From the NCBI RefSeq assembly GCF_000016385.1, contig NC_009376.1, forward strand, positions 992,001 to 1,056,000: DNA of 64,000 nt, written 5' to 3'. The notes below the pieces were generated by a model, which was not told where the DNA came from, searched no databases, and saw nothing but the letters and a program-made list of their open reading frames with translations. Origin of the DNA: Pyrobaculum arsenaticum DSM 13514 (GTDB taxonomy: Archaea; Thermoproteota; Thermoprotei; Thermoproteales; Thermoproteaceae). Made by a program: the position numbers and the translations under genes. Every line of letters starts with the position of its first letter. The stretch's first letter is position 1. This document shows positions 1 through 9,495 of this stretch, piece after piece.

Positions 1-1206
1 GTAAATCAACGTAGGAGTTGACATTAGGTAGAGTATGTACGCAACAAGCTTATACCCCCCAAAGCCGTGCACCCTCATTTGATACGCCGTAGCCGCGGCG
101 AGAAGGATAGTCAAACTAGTATTTATGGCCGAGATGTAGAGGCTTATTAATAAAAACGGCGCACCCCCCGTAAATACCTGGACGTAGTTATCCACAGCAA
201 GCCTCGTCGGTAGTATTGCCGGAGGAACTTGAATAATCTCCTTCGGCGGCTTTATTGAAATAAGCACCAGCCAGATAAACGGGACGGCGACAAAGACAAG
301 CGCCGCGGCCAACACAGCGGCGTGCACAACCCGAGGAAGCTCCCTCCTCGGCACCCACGCCGGTAGAGGCAACTTGACAAAAGTACGCGAAGAGAGCGCC
401 CTCATATAGGCGAGAGAAAGCGCTGTGCCCACCAGCGTCATGATGACTATCAGAGTAGCCGCGTATCCAGACTCCCCAGAAGCAAAGACCTCAAAGGCGT
501 AGTAGGCCAGATTGTCCAAAAGACGAGGCCCCACCTGAGCAGTCCCTATATATATGGGGTCGAAGGTAAAAAACCCAGTCAGCGCCGTTAGCACAAACGC
601 CGTGAGTATCTGGGGAGAGATCAGAGGGAGGTCGACGGCCAGGAACTTCCTAGGCCCAGCCAAGCCGTCGGCCAGGGCGGCCTCTTCTATACTCTTCGGA
701 ATTGACCTAAGACCCGAATATATTATCAACACGGCGGTTGGAAACGCCCGCCACACGTCGATCAGGACTATTGCCCATATAGAAGAAATGGGATTAGTCT
801 TGACGAGTCCCGAGGCGAGTAGGTAGTACCCCAGCCCGTATAGAGGGTTGAGTAACAAATACCAAGCCATTGCCGCAGTGACAGGGGGAATAAACGCGGG
901 AATCATGAGGGGAAGCAACCACTTCCCCCCAAGCCGCCGCAGGGCCAGCGCGGTCGGTATAGCCAACGCAACGGCTATGGCGGGGGTGGCGAGTGTGTAG
1001 ATCACAGTGTTCCCAACAATCAAGGGGCCGTAGGGGTCCTTAGTAAAAAGCCACACGTAGTTTCCCCCGCCGACCCATCTAAGCTCCCCCTCGTAAGTCC
1101 GCTCGTAGAAGCTGAGGACGAAGTTGCTGGCTATGGGGTACAGGGTAAAAACAAGGAGATAGACAACTGCGGGGAGGGCTAAAAAAAGAGTTTGTTTATC
1201 ATTCAT
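1..1206 (-). CDS. ABC transporter permease, two permease domains fused (partial, runs off left edge)
   Basis: Translating the minus strand from the ATG at 1206 gives an open frame to the window edge, about 400 residues. It starts MNDKQTLFLALPAVVYLL, a first membrane segment, and has the layout of a MalF/UgpA-type permease with an EAA-like loop (IEEAALADGLAGPRKF). At about residue 285 a new stretch begins (PRRELPRVVHAAVLAAALVF) that resembles the N-terminus of a MalG/UgpE-type permease, with no stop between them. The gene therefore appears to be a fusion of the two subunits usually encoded separately. Its start overlaps the stop of the upstream binding-protein gene (ATGA at 1203-1206), so the two are one operon. 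The second domain is only partly visible, and the substrate (sugar or oligosaccharide) is inferred from family type. Confidence 0.85.
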   Translation of the reverse strand, partial: MNDKQTLFLALPAVVYLLVFTLYPIASNFVLSFYERTYEGELRWVGGGNYVWLFTKDPYGPLIVGNTVIYTLATPAIAVALAIPTALALRRLGGKWLLPLMIPAFIPPVTAAMAWYLLLNPLYGLGYYLLASGLVKTNPISSIWAIVLIDVWRAFPTAVLIIYSGLRSIPKSIEEAALADGLAGPRKFLAVDLPLISPQILTAFVLTALTGFFTFDPIYIGTAQVGPRLLDNLAYYAFEVFASGESGYAATLIVIMTLVGTALSLAYMRALSSRTFVKLPLPAWVPRRELPRVVHAAVLAAALVFVAVPFIWLVLISIKPPKEIIQVPPAILPTRLAVDNYVQVFTGGAPFLLISLYISAINTSLTILLAAATAYQMRVHGFGGYKLVAYILYLMSTPTLIY

Positions 1207-2708
1207 GAAATTTTCATAATGCTCTTCCACGTCTTGTATATGTTCATCTGCGTAGTCTCGGCGTCTTGCTCGCCTCTGAGATAACTAGCCACCTGGTTGA
1301 TGAAGTAGGGCCGCATATCAGTAAAGAAGTTGGTAACCCTATTGACCAACGTAAGCCGCTGAATATCGCTTAAAGCGGCGCCGGCCTGCAACAGCGGCAC
1401 AAACGGCGCGAGCCAGCTCATAGAAGGCACTTGGGAGGCGGCCCTAATCCCGCTCAAAGTAGCCGGCACAAACCCCACCTTCTCGGCGCCGAGTCTGTAC
1501 ATCTCCGGCGACATCAAGAAAGCCACGAACCGCACCGCCAAGTCGGGATCCTTCGCATATGGGTTAACGCCGATAAACGTGGGGGCAAGCCCAGTGCCAA
1601 ATGGGTATTTACCCCCCGGAAGCGGCGATATGGCGATGTCCCCCGCCACCTTGGAAACCGAGGCGTTGTTGTAGATAGGTATGAAGCTGGTCCAGGCAGC
1701 CACCATGGCGTAGTCACCTGTCAAGAAGAGGTCCCGAAGCTGGTCGTACTCCATAGCCTGGACGGTGATAGGCGGCTGGAACTGCACGAGCTTTTTATAC
1801 GCCCTAAGCGCTTGTAAGAAAGACGGACAACCCACGGTGATGTTCACAGAGCCATCCGGCGTGTAGCGGAAGTAGGCCCAATAGCCCTGGGTGGGAACGG
1901 CGCCCTTCGCCACGTCGGCCGGGATGCCTACACACGGATCATTAAGGGCATAGGTGTAGAACACCATAATAAAACCGTTGAAAATAGACTGTTGCAAGCC
2001 ATCTGGGAACAGCAACGCGTACTTAGCCACTTGCTTCGACTGGAGGAACTCAGCGGCGCTGACAAACTGATCCCACGAAGACCAGGTAAGGGGATCCAGG
2101 TCGAAGCCGTATTTTTGCCTAAACTCGGACTGAAGTGCTGGGTTGTTAAAAATAGACTTCCTATACACCAGCACGTACCCAAACACCATCTGGAAAGGCA
2201 CGCCGAAGATCTTCGTAACTGTCCCGTTCTTGGCAACCATCATGACAGACAACATAGCGCTGGTGGGGATATCCGACTTGTTGAGAACCCCAGAGCTGAG
2301 ATAGGGCCGTAGATCCATTAGATAAGGCCCAAGCGTAGACGCTTGCGACGGGTAGAAGATAATAAGAGCAGGGTCGGGGTTTTTATTCTGCAAAGCCGTC
2401 AAGGCCGTCTGCACCATCTGGCCAAAAGGCACAGGCTGTATAGTTATCTTCACCCCAGGATACCTCTTCATAAACTCCCCCGCGGCGAGCTGTATGTAGG
2501 GCATAAGCGTGGGGTCTCCTGTCGGCACCAAAATAGTCAGAGACCCGCTCAGCCCAGGCTGAGCCGACGAAGTAGAAGAAGGCTGAGCAGACGATGTCTG
2601 CGTCTTCTGCGGCTGTTGCGAGGGGCTTTGCAAAACCAGAAAAGCCCCCACGGCGATAATTAAAACAGCCACCAACGCAATTACCACATTTCTTGTCTTC
2701 GTTGCCAT
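1203..2708 (-). CDS. ABC transporter solute-binding protein (family 1, sugar type)
   Basis: About 501 residues. The N-terminus MATKTRNVVIALVAVLII is a membrane anchor/signal, followed by a Ser/Thr/Gln/Pro-rich linker typical of archaeal surface binding proteins, then an extracytoplasmic solute-binding fold (GSLTILVPTGDPTLMPYIQ, later FMKRYPGVKITIQPVPFGQM). I chose the ATG at 2708 because a TTTAAA box at 2728-2733 sits about 23 bp upstream, the usual leaderless arrangement; a longer reading from 2801 would start upstream of the promoter. The stop overlaps the permease start. It should capture a sugar or glycan outside the cell and hand it to the fused permease. The ATPase gene of the transporter is not in the window. 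Confidence 0.85.
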   Translation of the reverse strand: MATKTRNVVIALVAVLIIAVGAFLVLQSPSQQPQKTQTSSAQPSSTSSAQPGLSGSLTILVPTGDPTLMPYIQLAAGEFMKRYPGVKITIQPVPFGQMVQTALTALQNKNPDPALIIFYPSQASTLGPYLMDLRPYLSSGVLNKSDIPTSAMLSVMMVAKNGTVTKIFGVPFQMVFGYVLVYRKSIFNNPALQSEFRQKYGFDLDPLTWSSWDQFVSAAEFLQSKQVAKYALLFPDGLQQSIFNGFIMVFYTYALNDPCVGIPADVAKGAVPTQGYWAYFRYTPDGSVNITVGCPSFLQALRAYKKLVQFQPPITVQAMEYDQLRDLFLTGDYAMVAAWTSFIPIYNNASVSKVAGDIAISPLPGGKYPFGTGLAPTFIGVNPYAKDPDLAVRFVAFLMSPEMYRLGAEKVGFVPATLSGIRAASQVPSMSWLAPFVPLLQAGAALSDIQRLTLVNRVTNFFTDMRPYFINQVASYLRGEQDAETTQMNIYKTWKSIMKIS

Positions 2709-2886
2709 AATAGAAAAAGAAGACATATTTAAAACACACACAACCGGAGGCGCCAAATCACACCACAAAAATCCACTAATTAATCCCCCAAAGCGTCTCA
2801 ACGCCTACACCCCCAACCAGCGCCTCAAACTATACGCCGTCTAGCTCCGCTTCAGAAAACCCCGGAACACACCCGCAGAAGTCTTC

Positions 2887-4491
2887 TCAGCCGAAGTGGG
2901 CAACGGTCTTCTGCACCTTGACGTATATAGGGTGCCTATAGGCGTAGCTCCTGACGTAGGCGATGCCCTTGTCCGCCACGGCGAGGAACCGCCTGTCCTT
3001 CGCGGGGACGTCCAGCCTGTCCAAAATCTTGAGGTCGCTACGGAGGATAACCTTGGTGTTAGCCAGCTGCACCACCACGTCGTTTAGGTCGGTGGGCATG
3101 TGGGTGGCGAAGACCACTGCGATGCCCCTCGCCCTCCCAAGCCTCGTAAGCCGCGTCAAGTGCCCCTCTATAAAGGCCTGCTCGTCCTCGCTCCGGGTCT
3201 GGGGGAAGAAGAGGTGGGCCTCGTCGATGAGGACGGCGGTGGTCGGCCGCGCCCTCCTATACACCGCGTCTAAGATGCGGTACACCACAAGCCTCTGCTG
3301 GTGCACGTTGAGGCGAGATATGTCCACCACCGTGTACCCCGAGAAGTCGTACCGCGGCTCCACCACCCTGAACCCGCCCCCCACTACGTCCACAAGCCCC
3401 GTCTCCACCAGCGCCAGGAGAGCCCTCACGATGTTCTCCATAGTGCTGGAGTGAAGCCCCAGCTCCATGCCCAGCTTCTCGTACATCACCACCGGCCTCC
3501 TCTCCCCCTCAGCCGGCGAGGTCAAAAACTCGTAAAGCCCCTCCGCCGTCTTCTGCCCACTGAGCTCCACCGCCCTCTTCAAAACCCTCTGGTAGAAAAT
3601 CCTAGCCTGTTGCGAGAGGATGGGGATAGCCCGGGGGAGGTCCCTCAAAATACGCCTGCTCTCCAGCGCCCAGGGAACCACCTCGAAAACCCCCCGGCCG
3701 CGGGGCGACTCAACCTCCACCACCGCCCCCGCCAGGTACACCTCCCCAGTAGCCCGTTGCTTCTTGAACCTAACCCTCGCCTTGAAGCGGGCCCTGCTCC
3801 CCCACGCCGCCGTCTTCACCACCCTCCTCACCACCGCCCTCGCCCCGCGACGCGCCATCTGCCTAGTGACGGGGAGCACCACCCTCACCCTCACCCCGCT
3901 GTACGCCAAGTGGTAGAAGTGGCCCACGGCGTCTAGGGCAACCACCTGCTGACCCGCCAGCTGCTTTGCAATCTCCTTCACCAACACCGTCTTCCCACTC
4001 CCAGTAGTCCCCACCACCAAGACGTGGTGCCTAAGCGCCTCCAGCGGGAGCCTAACCACCTCCCCCTCCACCGCCCGACCCGAGGGCAGGGCCAACGCGC
4101 CGAGGACAACCCCCTCCCGCGGCAGGCCCAGCATCTCCCCCACCTCCCCAGGGGCAGGAGGCCTCACAGAGGAGTGGATGGGCACCGGCGTCGCGGGCGG
4201 GCCGCACGAGTTGCCGAAACACTCCGAGAGGATCTCCAGCTCGGCAATCAAGGGGCCCAGCCTCAGGGAAACCGCCTTCTCCTGCTCCGGCGTCAGCACC
4301 GGCGTCTTCGCCACGGCGTATATGTCCGCCACCTGGAGCTTAGACACCGAGGCCAGGTACCTCCTCCCACCCCCCTCAACCACCACGTAGGACCCCACCT
4401 CCAAGCCGCAACCAGTCAAGACGGCGTAGGTCTTAGCCTCGTCGAAAGAAACCTCAGCCGGGAACTGCCGCGATACGAACCCACATGTCAT
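2887..4491 (-). CDS. herA: HerA-like DNA translocase ATPase (DUF87/FtsK-HerA family)
   Basis: 534 residues. A HAS-barrel-like N-terminal part is followed by a P-loop at residues 161-168 (GTTGSGKT) and a Walker B with DEAH at 423-426 (AVLIDEAHLFFP). The C-terminal part carries the RLGRARGIAVVFATHMPTDL segment typical of HerA hexameric translocases. HerA normally works with the nuclease NurA in resecting DNA ends. Here it is the last gene of the operon nurA (6860) - CARF (5814) - CARF (5258) - herA; its ATG overlaps the CARF stop by 4 bp (4488-4491), so translation is probably coupled. Crenarchaea usually have a chromosomal herA-nurA beside mre11-rad50. This copy beside CRISPR arrays is more likely a defence-associated paralogue, which is inference. 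Confidence 0.85.
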   Translation of the reverse strand: MTCGFVSRQFPAEVSFDEAKTYAVLTGCGLEVGSYVVVEGGGRRYLASVSKLQVADIYAVAKTPVLTPEQEKAVSLRLGPLIAELEILSECFGNSCGPPATPVPIHSSVRPPAPGEVGEMLGLPREGVVLGALALPSGRAVEGEVVRLPLEALRHHVLVVGTTGSGKTVLVKEIAKQLAGQQVVALDAVGHFYHLAYSGVRVRVVLPVTRQMARRGARAVVRRVVKTAAWGSRARFKARVRFKKQRATGEVYLAGAVVEVESPRGRGVFEVVPWALESRRILRDLPRAIPILSQQARIFYQRVLKRAVELSGQKTAEGLYEFLTSPAEGERRPVVMYEKLGMELGLHSSTMENIVRALLALVETGLVDVVGGGFRVVEPRYDFSGYTVVDISRLNVHQQRLVVYRILDAVYRRARPTTAVLIDEAHLFFPQTRSEDEQAFIEGHLTRLTRLGRARGIAVVFATHMPTDLNDVVVQLANTKVILRSDLKILDRLDVPAKDRRFLAVADKGIAYVRSYAYRHPIYVKVQKTVAHFG

Positions 4492-5258
4492 AAAAGCCTC
4501 TCGAGGAGGGGGTTAAGCCGCCGGGCGCCCCCCTCCTCTACCAGAAGCCCCACCGCCTCCAGGTGCTGGACGTCCAGCCCCAGCTCCCTCGCCAGCCGGT
4601 GCTCATCCGCCTCCCCCCGGGCGAACTTCGCCACAGCCCCGTGCAGTTGGAGGGGGACCATGGGGAGCTCCACAAGCCTCCTAAACGTCTCGTGGATGTA
4701 GAAAACGCCCACTGCGCCCGCCGCGTACGCCGCAACAACCGCGAAGGTGGACTCAGGCTTGAAGCCCCCCGTCGCCACTATGTAGGGCATGCGGCCCTCC
4801 CTCCTAGCCTCGGAGAAGTCCTCCCTAATCGCCGTCGCCAGCCGGAGCAGAGCCTCGCCGAACTTATCCTCCCACCCCAGCCCCTCCACCACCCTCACCC
4901 TCCCCCCGCACCTCCCGCCCCTCCAGAACCCCGACGCCACCCTGCAGAGGGCCTCCTTAATCACCTCCGCCGCCAGCCTCCCCTGCCCAGTGTCAGAGGC
5001 GTAGAGAACGAAGGAGAGGTCCACCGCCATCCAAGACCACCTCTCCAAAACAGCGGCGACGGTGTTCAGCTCCGCGCAGCACTCCCTCGGATTCAAGGCG
5101 GCGTACTCCACCAGAGCCCCCCTCGGGGCCTTGTCCAGCTCGGCCTGCCTAGGGTCGTCGGGCCTAAGCCTGTCAAGCCCCTCCGGCAAGAGGCCCCTCT
5201 TCGCCGCGTTGGTCAAAAGCGACGCGCCGACGGTTATGCCGAAGAAGACAGGACGCAT
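4488..5258 (-). CDS. CARF-domain protein, APE2256 (Crn1-like) family
   Basis: 256 residues. The N-terminal ITVGASLLTNAAKRG matches the signature of the CRISPR-associated APE2256 family (Sso1393-like), followed by YASDTGQGRLAAEVI and IVATGGFKPESTFAVVAAYAAG, the GGFK loop of the CARF ligand pocket. The last 60 residues (EHRLARELGLDVQHLEAVGLL) look like a small helical or winged-helix tail. I see no HEPN or other nuclease domain. In Sulfolobus, CARF-only proteins of this family are ring nucleases that cleave cyclic tetra-adenylate; a role as cOA sensor or eraser is therefore family-based inference. It lies 16 bp downstream of a second CARF gene and overlaps herA by 4 bp. Confidence 0.82.
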   Translation of the reverse strand: MRPVFFGITVGASLLTNAAKRGLLPEGLDRLRPDDPRQAELDKAPRGALVEYAALNPRECCAELNTVAAVLERWSWMAVDLSFVLYASDTGQGRLAAEVIKEALCRVASGFWRGGRCGGRVRVVEGLGWEDKFGEALLRLATAIREDFSEARREGRMPYIVATGGFKPESTFAVVAAYAAGAVGVFYIHETFRRLVELPMVPLQLHGAVAKFARGEADEHRLARELGLDVQHLEAVGLLVEEGGARRLNPLLERLL

Positions 5259-5274
5259 AAACCACCAATGCCAC

Positions 5275-5814
5275 CTATTTAAATATCTCCACGTCCCCCG
5301 GCGCCCCCCTCACCCGCGGCACCTCGTGCACCCCGCCCCCCTCGTCCACGTAGACCACCCTCGCCCCCGCCATCCACCCCGCCAGGGCCAGATACACCGC
5401 CACGAGGTTGAACCCCGTGGTTATTGAGACGAACCTCTCCCCCCTCGCCCTCCCCAGCCTCTCAAGAGCCGCCCTTAGGAGCTGCGCCGCAGCGTCGTAG
5501 GACCCCGGGGCGAAGCGCTTAACAGCCACGAAGCCCAGCGGCCGTGCGGCGCCGGTGGCCTCCGCGCAGAGGAGCACCAGCCTAGCCGCCAAGAGGGCCT
5601 CCGGCGTGTCCGTCGCGATGAGCTCCAGCTCCACCGGGCCCCCCGCCAGCCTAGACACGGCGAGAGCCACATGTAGCTCGGCAATCCTGCCAGGCCCCGG
5701 ACACCTCTCCGCGAAGCCGGCCAGCTTTGAGCCGGCGAGCCGGGCCGCCTCCTCTCTAGAAACGCCGAGGGCCTTCAGCGCCGAGAGGCCCACCGCAGAT
5801 AGGAGATACGTCAC
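5275..5814 (-). CDS. Second small CARF-like protein, diverged APE2256 type
   Basis: 179 residues. It shares the order of motifs of its neighbour at 4488-5258: ELIATDTPEALLAARLVLL corresponds to VLYASDTGQGRLAAEVI, and FVSITTGFNLVAVYLALAGWM corresponds to the GGFK strand-loop-helix. The GASLLTN start of the family is missing and the C-terminal tail is absent, so it is a minimal CARF fold. The two could form a heterodimer around one ligand. Its ATG overlaps the NurA stop (5811-5814), so it is co-translated with NurA. I infer cOA binding from the fold; the changed loop (TTGFN instead of TGGFK) may alter ligand choice or catalysis. Confidence 0.65.
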   Translation of the reverse strand: MTYLLSAVGLSALKALGVSREEAARLAGSKLAGFAERCPGPGRIAELHVALAVSRLAGGPVELELIATDTPEALLAARLVLLCAEATGAARPLGFVAVKRFAPGSYDAAAQLLRAALERLGRARGERFVSITTGFNLVAVYLALAGWMAGARVVYVDEGGGVHEVPRVRGAPGDVEIFK

Positions 5815-6860
5815 AGCTCCCCCAGCGCCGCCTGCACCACCTCAAGCCCCCGGTACGTCGGCTCCACCGGCGAAGCGGCGTAGAGGAGCTTCACAGCCGC
5901 CGCGTTCAGCCGCCGCGCCACCCTATCCGCCACAGCCAGCGGCAGAGGCAACCCAGAGGCGTCTGAAAGCGACCCCAGCCACGACGCCGCCTCCTCCGCA
6001 AGCCCCTCCTCAAGCGCCTCCACCCGAAACACCCGAACCCCCCTCGGCGCAGGCACAGCCACGTAGAACAAGTACTTACGAAGCCCCTCCCACTCCACCA
6101 CCACCGGCCCCACGTACCCCGGCGAGTTGTTCAAAAGCCGCCGCGCCGCCACCTCGTCGTCCGACCCAACCCCGGCACACCTCGCCAAGTACCGAGACCG
6201 CTCCACCCTCTTCACAACCCCCACCGCCCCCCTCAGCAACGCCGCCCTCGCCCTAGCCAACTCCAGATACAGCCGGAAAAACCCCCCACCACTCTGGTAC
6301 ACGTCGGGAACCCTAAACACCGGCCCATCCACCAGCAACACCCCACCCCCGTCCCACACCCCCGCCAACACCCCCTCCACGTGGTACCTCACCTCATCCC
6401 TCGCCGCCTCCAAGTCAAACCCAGCATCGAAAGGCACCCCAAGCACCTCCGACCTGTAATACAGCCCAGAACCCTCCAGCAACTCAACCCCACCCCTAAA
6501 ATTCAGCCTAACCCCCAGCCACCTCGCCGCCACCCCCGGTACCGTGGCCAAAACCCGCCCCACCAACGCCCCAGTAGCCACAATAACAGACACCCCCTCA
6601 AACTCCACTACCGACGTGTGGCTATCCAACCCATGCACATCCCCCGGCGGCACCCCAAACCCACGCCTCACCACGTAGTACCCACAAGAAGACACACCCC
6701 CCTCCCCCCGCGCCCCCACAAGCTCCACAGACGGCTCCCCCGCACTCTCACCCAACACCCCAAGCAACCCAGCCAACACAAACAACTCATCCACAAAACA
6801 CACAACACCCCAAATAAAAACAAACCCCCACAAACCCCGCCGGCCCCCCAACCCCCACAC
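5811..6860 (-). CDS. nurA: NurA-domain nuclease
   Basis: About 349 residues from a GTG at 6860. NurA-like acidic motifs are visible: GLDSHTSVV (Asp79), GGVLLVDGPVFRVPDVY (Asp178-Gly179), a basic GVVKRVERSRYL segment, and the C-terminal LLYAASPVEPTYRGLEVVQAAL. NurA is a Mn-dependent 5'-3' nuclease that works with HerA. The start fits a leaderless mRNA: minus-strand TATA boxes lie at 6874-6890. The first 35 residues are unusually hydrophobic and glycine/tryptophan-rich, so a later GTG (near 6806 or 6794) is possible. It is the first gene of nurA - CARF - CARF - herA, and its promoter forms the outer edge of CRISPR leader 1. Confidence 0.7.
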   Translation of the reverse strand: MWGLGGRRGLWGFVFIWGVVCFVDELFVLAGLLGVLGESAGEPSVELVGARGEGGVSSCGYYVVRRGFGVPPGDVHGLDSHTSVVEFEGVSVIVATGALVGRVLATVPGVAARWLGVRLNFRGGVELLEGSGLYYRSEVLGVPFDAGFDLEAARDEVRYHVEGVLAGVWDGGGVLLVDGPVFRVPDVYQSGGGFFRLYLELARARAALLRGAVGVVKRVERSRYLARCAGVGSDDEVAARRLLNNSPGYVGPVVVEWEGLRKYLFYVAVPAPRGVRVFRVEALEEGLAEEAASWLGSLSDASGLPLPLAVADRVARRLNAAAVKLLYAASPVEPTYRGLEVVQAALGEL

Positions 6861-6873
6861 CCCACGCCCCCAG

Positions 6874-7186
6874 CTATATACCCTATATAAACTGCGGCGT
6901 TTATAAAACGTCGTGCAACAAAAGCTTTACTTTTGTCAATATTTCAACTCTCATCGGCGCAGGGCGTTTTTAAACGCCGAAAATCCAATTTATAAAACGC
7001 CGTGCAGGACAAAGCCGCAAGACGCCGCCGGAGGGCAAAAACACGCCCAAAGCCACCCGCCACAACACACCGACGCCGAACCCAGAACAAGACACAAAAA
7101 ACAAACCCAAAGACAAGCCAGTCCGAAACCAAAACACACCCAAGAAAAACTTAAAAACCCACCAAAACAAACCCCCAGAAACCCCA
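6874..7186 (+). promoter_or_regulatory. CRISPR leader 1
   Basis: 313 bp between nurA and the first repeat of array 1, identical base for base to the leader of array 2 (20638-20950). It opens with a bidirectional TATA region (CTATATACCCTATATAAA), holds two direct copies of an 18-nt element (6900-6917 and 6989-7006, one mismatch), a 16-bp perfect palindrome (6963-6978), and ends with a strong promoter core at 7142-7161 (AAGAAAAACTTAAAAACCCA) about 25-30 bp before the first repeat. Apparent reading frames across it are not genes. Confidence 0.9.
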
Positions 7187-9495
7187 GAATCTCAAAAAGA
7201 GGATTGAAAGAACCCGCCAAGGCATTACTGGATCGCCGCCGTCGTTTTGACTAGAATCTCAAAAAGAGGATTGAAAGCGTATATGTGGAGCTCTGGGGGT
7301 ATCCTGACCCCCTCTATGAATCTCAAAAAGAGGATTGAAAGAGCAGGACGTGTCTAAACAGCTTGACAGAATTGCATCCTTGGCACAGCGAATCTCAAAA
7401 AGAGGATTGAAAGAGACGATGTAGTCTTGGCTTGGGCCGTCTTTATACACGCCGAAGCCGGAATCTCAAAAAGAGGATTGAAAGGTCATCACGAAGTATA
7501 GTATCAACCCGCCGGCTACTGCGATAACTGAATCTCAAAAAGAGGATTGAAAGTGCCGTACTACGGCAAAGCAATATACGTCGTTAAAGAGAACTGAATC
7601 TCAAAAAGAGGATTGAAAGAAGCTGTACATCGCCTCTGAGCCCAACGTCTTCTACGGCGAGGAATCTCAAAAAGAGGATTGAAAGTCATCATGGCCATAA
7701 ACACGAAGAGCCACGGCGAGAAGCCCCATGAATCTCAAAAAGAGGATTGAAAGGACGTTAACTGCTGAGTACACTTCACGCTCGTGCAACAGCTTAAGGA
7801 ATCTCAAAAAGAGGATTGAAAGGCCAGAGACATTCGGCGTATTGTTGCGCAGGCTGGCGTCCTACTGAATCTCAAAAAGAGGATTGAAAGACTAACGCAG
7901 CAATCACTATCACCACCGCGATTATTAGTATTGTTGAATCTCAAAAAGAGGATTGAAAGTTTGCACGGCGAATGTAGCTATCTGCCCGGCTGTTGTAATA
8001 AGGAATCTCAAAAAGAGGATTGAAAGCTGCTGGGTCTGGGCGCATCTGTTGCGTTAACTACGTTGGAATCTCAAAAAGAGGATTGAAAGCCAAAACCGTG
8101 AGGCCCGCCTCCAGTCTCCGTCTGGACTTTCTGAATCTCAAAAAGAGGATTGAAAGAAAAGGTTTTGTACGGCGAGGCCACGTACTTCCACTTAAACATG
8201 GCGAATCTCAAAAAGAGGATTGAAAGATCTGAATACCGTGGCCGGCATCGATGCAGTTGACGACGACGAAGAATCTCAAAAAGAGGATTGAAAGCAGCTC
8301 TCTTCTTTTTTCCCGCCCGCCTTTTTGCAAAAACTAAATGAATCTCAAAAAGAGGATTGAAAGGGAAGGCATGTGGCGAAGAGGATAAGTTTGACAGAGC
8401 TTGCTGAATCTCAAAAAGAGGATTGAAAGACATATGGAAGCGCCGAGAGGCCGAAGATGCGTCTCATGCAGGGAATCTCAAAAAGAGGATTGAAAGGTTT
8501 TGATATCAAGCTCCGGCACTACATCAGTACAATACGTCGAATCTCAAAAAGAGGATTGAAAGCGTAGTCGGCTGGGCGGTAGCCGGAGGAGGTCTGCACC
8601 ACTGGAATCTCAAAAAGAGGATTGAAAGCAGGTAGAGAAACAGCCTGAGGTGCGTCTGCCGGATGAGAGAATCTCAAAAAGAGGATTGAAAGAGACATGT
8701 ATATCTCAGACAGCTCCTTCTTAGCCACCGTCTGGAGAATCTCAAAAAGAGGATTGAAAGCAGGCGCCCTGACGCCGGGAGTCTTCGCGCCGGTTTCGGA
8801 GAGGAATCTCAAAAAGAGGATTGAAAGACTCGTACACAACCTCGGCTGGGCTTGACATGTGGAGAGAATCTCAAAAAGAGGATTGAAAGATAAAAACTTT
8901 AACGAACCGAACCCCCGCCCTAAAGGGCGAGGAATCTCAAAAAGAGGATTGAAAGACACGTCGAAATGCGGCCCAACAGTTTTGCTCACCCTGCCAAGAA
9001 TCTCAAAAAGAGGATTGAAAGCCTGTCTTAAACGGCACCATGCCGGTGGCGATCCCCATCGCGAATCTCAAAAAGAGGATTGAAAGTGTTGTAGCCCCCG
9101 ACGCCCATATGGCTCCCGGTGCCGCCCGTCTTGAATCTCAAAAAGAGGATTGAAAGGCGACATGGACATAAGCGACATGTACATCAGCACATACGCGAAG
9201 GGGAATCTCAAAAAGAGGATTGAAAGTTGCTAAGGCGAGTCCTCTCTTCGTGTACTCCTCAACATGAATCTCAAAAAGAGGATTGAAAGGAACTGCTTGA
9301 GCCGGACGAGCCGCCGCCGGAGCCGCTTAATGTGAATCTCAAAAAGAGGATTGAAAGAAGACGTCGATGGCGTATGGGAAAGGCGGCGGCTCTGCTACCT
9401 GAATCTCAAAAAGAGGATTGAAAGCTCTGACATTATCCGCCACTTCCCTCTGGAGGCTGTTCAGGTGGCGGGAATCTCAAAAAGAGGATTGAAAG
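7187..9495 (+). CRISPR. CRISPR array 1, 35 repeats
   Basis: Repeat unit is 24 nt, starting GAATCTCAAAAA and ending GAGGATTGAAAG. I count 35 copies with no base change noticed, and 34 spacers mostly 40-47 nt. The leader is on the left, so the pre-crRNA reads along the plus strand and the newest spacers should be near 7211. The last repeat (9472-9495) is not degenerate and is followed directly by the 5' part of an unrelated gene (9496-9590), which suggests that the old end of the array was lost by deletion or recombination. Repeat type is shared with array 2. Confidence 0.97.

Noticed and set aside
6913..7254. Open frame of 113 codons inside leader 1 (and 103 in leader 2)
   Set aside because: It crosses the array promoter and runs into repeats; the composition (Lys/Pro/Gln) reflects C/A-rich non-coding DNA.
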